Shown here: positions 1 to 7,205 of the stretch, in pieces | Position numbering within the stretch: the stretch's first letter is position 1 | How the letters are laid out: every line of letters begins with the position of its first letter | From: Collinsella sp. zg1085 | GTDB taxonomy: Bacteria > Actinomycetota > Coriobacteriia > Coriobacteriales > Coriobacteriaceae | Length of the DNA stretch: 64,000 nucleotides | Direction: 5' to 3' | Assembly: GCF_018889955.1 (NCBI RefSeq) | Contig: NZ_CP076545.1 | Location: forward strand, 248,001-312,000 | Made by a program: the position numbers and the translations under genes | The notes under the pieces: model-generated | Seen by the model: only the letters and a program-made list of their open reading frames with translations | Told to the model about the DNA's origin: nothing | Database searches by the model: none

Positions 1-1900
1 CCGTTGCTGCAGGTGATGGAGCTGCTGTGGGAGCAGGAGTAGCTGCCTGTACCGGAGCAGAGTTGACTGCTTGTACTGGGTGATTTTCCGAGATAGTTGC
101 AGCTGCTTGTGCTGGAGGAGCTTCCGAGATAGTTGTATCTGCCTGGGCTTGACCTGCCATGACATAGCTCACTTGACGTGTGCCAAAAATGCGCTGGACA
201 ATGGGCTGGATAAGCGCTTGCGAATCTGGTCTGCCAAGCATGGTTAGTGCAAAGTTTGACCCAGCAGGAAGCGTGACTACCAGCTGGTCGCCATCATCGG
301 AGCTGAGCTGCGCATGTTGCAGTAAGGCACCGCGCGAGGCTTGCGCCGCTGTTGTTTGCTGGACAACCTCACGCCAACGTGCTTGCGCATCAGGAGCACC
401 TGCGGTATAGGGGCGATTATCCTGTTCTGTGTTTTTTGAAGCTGTGGCGCGCTGTGCAGACGTGCCCAGTGTCACAGCAGGTGCCGTGGTGGACATGGGA
501 GCAGCGGGAACAGCAGTAGGAATTGGCTCAGCAACCGGAGCTGCTGTATGTTGAGTCTGCTTAACAGGCTTCTCGGCAGCTACCGCGGGCGTCTCTACAG
601 ACATACCAGCCGCTTGCTCGACCGTCGGTTGCATATTCTGTATTGGCATTGCATTTTTTGGCGCACATTGCGCCGCCGCCCTACCGCGTGTCTGTGCCAG
701 CGTCTGCTCATGTACTACATTACCTGCTGATACACGCTCCAGCTGAGCTTCGAGCCTAGCAATACGTTCTGCTAAGGCTTCAAGTGTCAACTCGCTTTCA
801 GGACGCGCCAAGCGAGTCAAGGTTAACTCAAGTACCAAGCGTACATCGGTTGCATCGCGCATCTCAAGCGCTGCATGGTCGAGCGCCACCAAGATGCGCG
901 CCAGTCTATCAGGAGACTCAAATGCTGCAGCTTCCGCCTTCATTGCGGCATAGCTTGACTCGTCTGTATGTAAGTCTTCAATTTGAGTATCCGCTACTAA
1001 AACGCTATACACATCGCGTAAATGCGCAAGCAAATCTCGGGTTAATACCACAAGGTCGGCACCTGATTTAGTCTGTTCACGAACCAAGCTATAAAGACCG
1101 GCAACATCACGCGCGGCTAAGGCTTGGCTCAGTAAACCCAAGACTGATGCTGAGGTAGCACCAAGCAGTGCCTGCGCATCGGCTAAACGAATCTCACCAG
1201 CACCAAATACGCTGAGCTGTTCTAGCGTTGATAGTGCGTCACGCATTCCACCACGCGCATGATGCGCCACCAATTCAAGGGCCTCATCATTCGCCTGAAA
1301 TCCCTCGTGCTCGCATACAAAACGCATGCGCTGTATCAAATCGTTCGTGCCAATTCTATGAAAGTCAAAACGCTGGCAGCGCGACAAAATAGTCTCAAGT
1401 ATTTTTTGCGGGTCGGTTGTACATAAGATAAAAACAACGTGTGCGGGCGGTTCTTCGAGGGTTTTAAGCAGCGCATTAAAGGCTGCTGTGGTAAGCATAT
1501 GAACCTCGTCGATGATATACACCTTATAGGCACCGCGTACGGGCGCAAAGCTTACCGAATTAACAATCTCCTCACGCACGTTGTCAACACCGGTGCGGCT
1601 TGCCGCATCAAGCTCATAAACATCAGGATGAATACCTGCGGCAATCTCTTCACACTCATGGCAGGTGCCATCTGGTATACACCCCATACCCTCTGGTGTT
1701 TCAGCGCTTTTCTTGCACAGCAGCGCCTTTGCCAAAATACGCGCCATGGTAGTTTTGCCCGTACCACGCGGACCACAGAACAGATATGCATGCGATAGCC
1801 GGTTTTCTGTAACCGCATGCTCAAGGGTTGACACAATATGTTCTTGTCCAACAACACTGTCAAAGCTGAGCGGTCTATAGCGACGATAGAGCGATTCCAT
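1..1900 (-). CDS. dnaX: DNA polymerase III subunit gamma/tau, 3' end beyond window
   Basis: Clamp-loader ATPase subunit of the replicative polymerase, which loads the beta clamp at primer junctions. Translating the minus strand from the ATG at 1900 gives MESLYRRYRPLSFDSVVGQE, the usual DnaX start. A Walker A segment (GPRGTGKTT) follows near residue 45, then a Cys-rich zinc module, a DEVHM Walker B motif, and the ALLKTLEEPP and SRCQRF (sensor/SRC) motifs. After about residue 380 comes an Ala/Pro/Thr-rich linker with short near-repeats of the type ATISE near the window edge. The frame stays open to base 1, so the C-terminal tau region lies outside. It is divergent from the kinase at 2080, with a 179-bp shared intergenic region. 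The family call is certain; the end is unknown. Confidence 0.96.
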   Translation of the reverse strand, partial: MESLYRRYRPLSFDSVVGQEHIVSTLEHAVTENRLSHAYLFCGPRGTGKTTMARILAKALLCKKSAETPEGMGCIPDGTCHECEEIAAGIHPDVYELDAASRTGVDNVREEIVNSVSFAPVRGAYKVYIIDEVHMLTTAAFNALLKTLEEPPAHVVFILCTTDPQKILETILSRCQRFDFHRIGTNDLIQRMRFVCEHEGFQANDEALELVAHHARGGMRDALSTLEQLSVFGAGEIRLADAQALLGATSASVLGLLSQALAARDVAGLYSLVREQTKSGADLVVLTRDLLAHLRDVYSVLVADTQIEDLHTDESSYAAMKAEAAAFESPDRLARILVALDHAALEMRDATDVRLVLELTLTRLARPESELTLEALAERIARLEAQLERVSAGNVVHEQTLAQTRGRAAAQCAPKNAMPIQNMQPTVEQAAGMSVETPAVAAEKPVKQTQHTAAPVAEPIPTAVPAAPMSTTAPAVTLGTSAQRATASKNTEQDNRPYTAGAPDAQARWREVVQQTTAAQASRGALLQHAQLSSDDGDQLVVTLPAGSNFALTMLGRPDSQALIQPIVQRIFGTRQVSYVMAGQAQADTTISEAPPAQAAATISENHPVQAVNSAPVQAATPAPTAAPSPAAT

Positions 1901-2079
1901 GAATAACTCCTGCAAAGTTCAAGCGCAATTAAGCGCATATCTCACGAGTAATGTTCTATGATACCGCGCCTGTATGCGCTCATAGCCGCCTGTATGAAAA
2001 GAGCTTCAATTCGTGGTAAAATGCGAAATTAAGCCTCAAGAACACCGTAATTGCACCACGAAAGGCTCGCCATAATTTC

Positions 2080-3942
2080 ATGCCGTTGTTTTCTCAACAT
2101 CGAAATCGTCGGATGACGTCTGCACCTCTTCAGCTTGCTACGCCCGAGCCGGCAGGCACTGTTGCAACAACGCTGTTGCATCGCTATCGCCCGCTCGAAA
2201 CGCGAGCAGCGGGTGGCTTTGGTAGCGTTGAAATTTGCTTGGATACGCGCTTGCAGCGGCGTGTTGCAATCAAGCGTATGCCGCTCACGGCGCAAGCGGC
2301 AGGTGAGCTTCATCAAAACATGGGTATGGCACTTGCCGAAGCACGTACTGCCAGCTTGTTGCAGCATCCACACATTGTGTCGGTTATCGATTTTAGTTAT
2401 GACGCAGGGTATGCCTATCTTGTTATGGAATACGTTGACGGCATGACCCTTGAGGAGTTTTTACAGGCAGTTAATGGGCATTCGCTCACCTATGATGAGG
2501 CTGCGTGCATTGCCGATGCACTCATACAAGCTCTATCGTATGCGCACAGCAACGGCGTGCTCCATCTTGATATTAAACCAGCTAATGTGCTCATTGATCG
2601 CAGTGGTCATGTCAAGCTTACAGACTTTGGCATGGCCTCACTTGCAAGCGCGGCTGGTTTTGGTGGCGCGCGTGGTGGAACCATCGGCTACATGGGTCCT
2701 GAGCAGATTGAGGGTCTTGAGGTTGATGAGCGCTCAGACCTCTTTTCGCTCGCCGCCGTGCTTTATGAAAGCCTTTGTGGCGCTGCGCCGTTTCGAGCAG
2801 CCACAGCACCTGAGTCTCTTGAACGCATACAGGCTGGCGTTACCCCGCCACACGAGCTGCTTCCCGATATGCCCGAAACCGTGGAATATGCGCTTATGAG
2901 TTGTTTATCGCCTCACCCTGAATCGCGCATCGCAGAATCGAGCAGCCTGGGCGATTATCTTGCAACGCTTGGAAAGGCGCGTGAAGGGCGCAAAAGTCTT
3001 GAGCGTATGATTGCACGTCTTACATCAGATGAGCCTGAGGACGAGCTGGAAGATGGTGCGTCTGAGGCGGCATCGGTGTCAATCAATCCTGCCCAAGGCG
3101 CTCTTGGCACGCATTGGCCTGGGTTTCAGGCGCAGTTATCTCGTGGTTTAAGTGGAGTAGCGGCCGTCTATCTTATGACGTTCATGCTTAGTCACGCGTC
3201 AATGTTGCAGCTCGGTGCCCCAGCTATCGCCAGTATTAGTTTAGCTTTAGGTATAGCAAGCTTTTTTGCACCACAGCTGGGAGCTGCCATTGTTTTGATG
3301 GTTCATGTGCTTCTAATAAGTTTTCAGACTCCATTTTTATCAGTTCTTTTGGTAGCGAGTTTAACCTCTGCATTGGCTATTGCCTGGTGGCTCACGTGGG
3401 GTCGTGCGCATGCACAGGTAGCTACAGCCTTTTTACTTGCTGCAGCTGCAAGTTGTGTCCCAGGAGCACCTTACCTCGGTGCAGCACTTGTACTTCCGGC
3501 AATAAGCTATTGGCTTATGCCCAGCTTGACAGCATGCGCCCTTGCTCCGGCTTTTCCTTTTGCTGCATGTCTTATGGCGGCCGCCACGCATCAAGGGAGC
3601 CTAACTAACAGCGATGCCCTTGCTATGATTATGGAGCCACGGTTTTTAATTTGTGCAATTGGGCTACTCAGCACTACCGCAGCGCTTTCTGCCGTATGCC
3701 GTCGAGCATCACACAGCTTTGACACATCTGGTTCTCATGGCTTGTTTTACCTCGCATCTTGTATGCCGGCTATACTTATTTCAGTGGTGGCAGCTCTTGC
3801 AAACCATATGGAAATTACCGGCTCATCGACGCTTGACCTGCCAATTGGGGTAGGTCTAGCATGTCTTTCCTCTATACTCGTTTGGATATATGCGTATTCA
3901 TTTGGTTTTAGTTCTGCATCCTGGGAAGGGGACCTACAGTGA
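2080..3942 (+). CDS. Membrane Ser/Thr protein kinase with polytopic C-terminus
   Basis: A Hanks-type kinase fills residues about 35-295: glycine loop AAGGFGSVE, catalytic Lys in VAIKRM (about K65), catalytic loop HLDIKPANV (D164), DFG at about 182 and the P+1 motif GTIGYMGPEQI. The loop reads HLD rather than HRD, so this is a non-RD kinase, which family knowledge suggests is not controlled by the usual activation-loop Arg contact. Residues about 350-610 form some eight hydrophobic segments, unlike the single TM helix of PknA/PknB. The start is uncertain: ATG at 2080 has only a weak, distant AAAGG, and ATG at 2113 also precedes the domain. The stop overlaps the next start by 4 bases (GTGA), so it heads the FHA/PP2C/RodA-PBP/PknB operon. 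What the membrane domain senses cannot be told. Confidence 0.88.
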   Translation: MPLFSQHRNRRMTSAPLQLATPEPAGTVATTLLHRYRPLETRAAGGFGSVEICLDTRLQRRVAIKRMPLTAQAAGELHQNMGMALAEARTASLLQHPHIVSVIDFSYDAGYAYLVMEYVDGMTLEEFLQAVNGHSLTYDEAACIADALIQALSYAHSNGVLHLDIKPANVLIDRSGHVKLTDFGMASLASAAGFGGARGGTIGYMGPEQIEGLEVDERSDLFSLAAVLYESLCGAAPFRAATAPESLERIQAGVTPPHELLPDMPETVEYALMSCLSPHPESRIAESSSLGDYLATLGKAREGRKSLERMIARLTSDEPEDELEDGASEAASVSINPAQGALGTHWPGFQAQLSRGLSGVAAVYLMTFMLSHASMLQLGAPAIASISLALGIASFFAPQLGAAIVLMVHVLLISFQTPFLSVLLVASLTSALAIAWWLTWGRAHAQVATAFLLAAAASCVPGAPYLGAALVLPAISYWLMPSLTACALAPAFPFAACLMAAATHQGSLTNSDALAMIMEPRFLICAIGLLSTTAALSAVCRRASHSFDTSGSHGLFYLASCMPAILISVVAALANHMEITGSSTLDLPIGVGLACLSSILVWIYAYSFGFSSASWEGDLQ

Positions 3943-4907
3943 ACTTCCTGAGTGTCTTTGAAAATCGCGTGTCGGGAATCTTTGGTTCGGCACAGGCTCC
4001 GTTTTCTCTCAAAAAGCTTGCAAAGCAAGCTGCACGTGAGATGGAAGACCAAACACTCGTGGTAAACGGTGTGAATACTGCGCCGGCATTATTTACCGTG
4101 TTAATTGCAGCACAAGACGACCCGTTGCTCGCTCCGTTTTATCAACAGCTTGCTCATGAGGTAAATCAGCTGATAAAGGCACAGGCTGAAAAACGCCGCT
4201 ATACCTTTGTAGGTGACCCACTTGTGCGGTTTATGATTGACCCGTCCCTAAAAAGCGGGAAGTTCTCAGTTTTTGCCGAAAACGTTGACGCTCCCACCTT
4301 GGGACGTTTATATGAAGAAGAGCGGGCATATCAGCAGGGACAGGCTGGAGCCGGACAGGCTGGAGCCGCTTCTGCAGAGGCATTTGCTGCTCCTCACACA
4401 TCAGCACCAGATGCTCCCGCTCACGCTGAGCTTGCATCGCATAGTACTTTTGCAGATGAATCGTTTGCATCAAGTCCCGCACCTATCCCGGTTCCGCAAA
4501 CAATGTTGCGCGACCAGCTCCCGGGTATGGGTGGTGCAGCTGCAACTGGGGCGGCCTTAGGAGTAGGCGCTGCTACAAGTGTTGCTGGGCGTATGGCACA
4601 AACGCGCCAGCCAGCACCGCAATCTCCGCTGGCAGAACTCGTTGATGTGGTGACCGGCGAAGCACATCGTATTATGCAAGCGCGTTGCATCATTGGTCGC
4701 GAGCGTTCATCGGCAAATCTAGTTTTGCGCGACCCTAACGTTAGCCGCCGCCATGCCGAGCTGAGCTACACAGGTTCAGACTGGTGTATTGAAGACTTGC
4801 GCTCAACTAATGGCACTCTTGTTAATAATCGTCGTATCACTCGCTGCCCACTGCGCAGCGGCGACCTGCTTACCTTTGGCCTGAGCACCTTCGAGTTTAG
4901 GGGCTAG
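3939..4907 (+). CDS. fhaA: FhaA-like protein (DUF3662 + FHA domain)
   Basis: Phosphothreonine-reading scaffold of the actinobacterial kinase cluster. It starts with GTG at 3939 inside the stop of the preceding kinase, behind a good GGGAAGGGG ribosome site. Residues 1-115 match the DUF3662 N-terminal domain of mycobacterial FhaA (starting MNFLSVFENRVSGIFG). A long Ala/Pro-rich linker spans about 130-240. The C-terminal FHA domain (about 245-322) has the GRE, SRRH and STNGT positions that bind phospho-Thr. In mycobacteria the FhaA FHA domain binds phosphorylated MviN/MurJ-type partners at sites of wall synthesis; a similar role here is inference from conserved context. Confidence 0.9.
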   Translation: MNFLSVFENRVSGIFGSAQAPFSLKKLAKQAAREMEDQTLVVNGVNTAPALFTVLIAAQDDPLLAPFYQQLAHEVNQLIKAQAEKRRYTFVGDPLVRFMIDPSLKSGKFSVFAENVDAPTLGRLYEEERAYQQGQAGAGQAGAASAEAFAAPHTSAPDAPAHAELASHSTFADESFASSPAPIPVPQTMLRDQLPGMGGAAATGAALGVGAATSVAGRMAQTRQPAPQSPLAELVDVVTGEAHRIMQARCIIGRERSSANLVLRDPNVSRRHAELSYTGSDWCIEDLRSTNGTLVNNRRITRCPLRSGDLLTFGLSTFEFRG

Positions 4908-4911
4908 GTAC

Positions 4912-5325
4912 ATGATTGATGTCATTCTTTTTGTGGGACGTATTCTGCTGGTAGTCCTTCTGTATGTATTTTTGTTTTCTGTTATGAAAACGGGCGTAGG
5001 ACTGGTGCGGGGGCAACGCCGCGATGGCGGTATCTGGACCATTGATGTCGATAAAGGCCCGCGCGGTATTCGTGGTATCCATGTTGATATGCTCGGTCCG
5101 GTTATTGTTGGGCGCTCGCCAAGCTCAGATATTTGCATTAACGAACCCTTTGTTTCGGCTTCGCATGCACGCTTTTCGCTACAAGGCCCAGCACTCATTT
5201 TAGAAGACCTCAATTCACTCAACGGCACGCTGGTTAACGGCCGTCCCCTCGTTGAGCCTGCTGGTTTGCGCGAGGGCGATGAGGTGCAGATTGGTGATGT
5301 TGTCATGAAGGTGAATCGCCGATGA
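4912..5325 (+). CDS. fhaB: FhaB-like membrane-anchored FHA protein
   Basis: 137-residue protein with one N-terminal transmembrane helix (about residues 3-25) and a C-terminal FHA domain (about 55-135). The FHA core shows GRSPSSD, SASHAR and LNGTLVNG, the Gly-Arg, Ser-x-x-His and Asn-Gly positions needed for phosphothreonine binding. It begins 4 bases after the FhaA stop and its stop overlaps the phosphatase start as ATGA, so translation is probably coupled. It corresponds in position and architecture to mycobacterial FhaB/FipA, which recruits division proteins in a kinase-dependent way. The precise partner here is unknown. Confidence 0.9.
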   Translation: MIDVILFVGRILLVVLLYVFLFSVMKTGVGLVRGQRRDGGIWTIDVDKGPRGIRGIHVDMLGPVIVGRSPSSDICINEPFVSASHARFSLQGPALILEDLNSLNGTLVNGRPLVEPAGLREGDEVQIGDVVMKVNRR

Positions 5326-7205
5326 CAGGCGACACATCACATATGAAACCGCGTCACATGGTAGATGAGCATGAGAATCTTGAGCTATCGTTTAATAGTT
5401 TGAGCGGCGAGAGTGGGCTAGCGCCGACAGATGAGTGGGCAGCTGAGCATCTGAGTGCCGTGGCGCTTCCTGAAGATACGGCTCATCCAGTTTGTGCTGA
5501 TGATGAAACCCCGGCTGGAGTTCAGATTGCAGAGGACGCCTATAGCTCGGAGAGCTCGGAGGAGGCAGAGGGTAATCAAGTAACTGACGCGCTGGTGAGC
5601 ACTGAGGAGCTAGACAACGAAGCACTAAGTGACGCGGCACTGAGCGACGAGGCACCTCTTCAAGCTGAGCACTCAAATATCCCGAGCTTTTTACAGGAAG
5701 ATTATTCTGCTGCGGCGCATGCTTCAACACTACCAGCCGATGCAGCCTCTTCTGCTTTGGTTGAAAACAATCCAGCATCGTCAGTCTCAGACCCTACTGA
5801 TGCCTCTGACCTACCCCTATCTGAAAGCACTACATCATCCTCACGCTCTGTTTCACCTGCCGACACCGCAGAGATTGATGTTGAAGCCGTTGAGGCGCAG
5901 CTCAAAAATCCAGGTTCAACACAAAGCTTTGAGCCAATTACCGATGACCAGCTCATCGATGCCGATTCAACCTATGATGCTGGAACCACTACCTCGCTTA
6001 TGTGGGGCGCACGCTCTGATGTGGGTTGTATCCGCTCACATAATGAGGATTCATATCTCGTTCAGTCTCCACTCTTTTGCGTATGTGATGGTATGGGAGG
6101 CCATGCTGCAGGTGAGGTTGCTAGCTCAATTGCTGTGCAAACCATTGCAAAAACCGCACCACATACAGCTGATGCTGCCATGCTTGGCGCAGCTGTTGAA
6201 GCGGCAAATGCTGCCGTTATTGAGGCGGCTCGCAATGGGCGTGGTAAACCCGGCATGGGCTGCACCGCCACCACTGCCTTCTTTGAGCACGACTTAGTAG
6301 CTATAGCACATGTGGGCGACTCTCGCGCCTATTTGCTGCACGATGAAAGCCTCATTCGTATCACTAACGACCATTCCTATGTAGAAGAGCTCGTTGCTGC
6401 AGGTGAGATTACTGCAGATGAAGCGCGGGTGCATCCTAATCGTTCGGTTATTACGCGCGCGCTTGGGTCTGATCCGGCAATGTATGCCGATCATTTTCAG
6501 ATTAGTATTGAGCCTGGTGACCGCCTGATTTTATGTTCGGATGGTCTTTCGAGCATGATTTCTGACGGCGAGATTGAACGTATTGCCACGCAGTCGGCTA
6601 CCGCTCAAATTTGCACCGATAATCTCGTTGATGCAGCACTTGCTGCTGGTGGCGCGGACAATGTTACGGTGGTTGTTGTCGATTTAGTTGATGACGGTAG
6701 GGCAGAGGAAGCAAGCAAGCAGCGCCGCAAACGTATTATTGCAGGTGTAGCCGCCCTTGCTATATTGCTTCTCCTTGCCGCGCTTATTACGTTTTTCTCA
6801 CTTAGTTCCTCAGTTTATTTAGGTGTTAAAAACGGACGTGTTGCTATTTATCATGGCGTTCCCAATGATTTTCTTGGACTGAGTTTGCACCAGCTTGAAG
6901 ATGTTTCAACGGTCGAAATTGAAGATTTGCCTGAAGATACTCAGCATCGACTCATCGAAGGTATTCCTCAAGAAAGCGTTGAGAGCGCCATAGAAACGGT
7001 GTCTAAATACCGCAAGCAAATTTTTGAAGACCAAACACGCGCTGGCGAGCAAGCAGCGATGGTAAAAAACAGTGAGGCAGCTTCGTCCAATCAAACTCCT
7101 TCGAATGGTTCTGGTAATGCCAACGATGCTGCGTCTCAGCCTGCCGAGCCTGCACAAGCTCCAACAAATACTCCTGCCCCCGAAAGCTCTGGGGAGGCAT
7201 CATGA
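5322..7205 (+). CDS. pstP: PP2C-family Ser/Thr phosphatase with acidic N-terminal extension
   Basis: Metal-dependent phosphatase expected to reverse the phosphorylation made by the neighbouring kinases. Residues 1 to about 225 form an acidic Ser/Ala/Glu-rich tail, absent from mycobacterial PstP, which starts directly with the catalytic domain. The PP2C domain (about 228-460) has GCIRSHNEDS, CDGMGGHAAGE, HVGDSRAYL, RALGSD and GGADNVTVV, all the usual metal- and phosphate-binding elements. A TM helix lies at about 472-495, followed by a short extracellular domain and a Gln/Pro/Ala tail. It overlaps both neighbours by 4 bases. The N-terminal extension could be disordered and phosphorylated; that is speculation. 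Confidence 0.92.
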   Translation: MTGDTSHMKPRHMVDEHENLELSFNSLSGESGLAPTDEWAAEHLSAVALPEDTAHPVCADDETPAGVQIAEDAYSSESSEEAEGNQVTDALVSTEELDNEALSDAALSDEAPLQAEHSNIPSFLQEDYSAAAHASTLPADAASSALVENNPASSVSDPTDASDLPLSESTTSSSRSVSPADTAEIDVEAVEAQLKNPGSTQSFEPITDDQLIDADSTYDAGTTTSLMWGARSDVGCIRSHNEDSYLVQSPLFCVCDGMGGHAAGEVASSIAVQTIAKTAPHTADAAMLGAAVEAANAAVIEAARNGRGKPGMGCTATTAFFEHDLVAIAHVGDSRAYLLHDESLIRITNDHSYVEELVAAGEITADEARVHPNRSVITRALGSDPAMYADHFQISIEPGDRLILCSDGLSSMISDGEIERIATQSATAQICTDNLVDAALAAGGADNVTVVVVDLVDDGRAEEASKQRRKRIIAGVAALAILLLLAALITFFSLSSSVYLGVKNGRVAIYHGVPNDFLGLSLHQLEDVSTVEIEDLPEDTQHRLIEGIPQESVESAIETVSKYRKQIFEDQTRAGEQAAMVKNSEAASSNQTPSNGSGNANDAASQPAEPAQAPTNTPAPESSGEAS

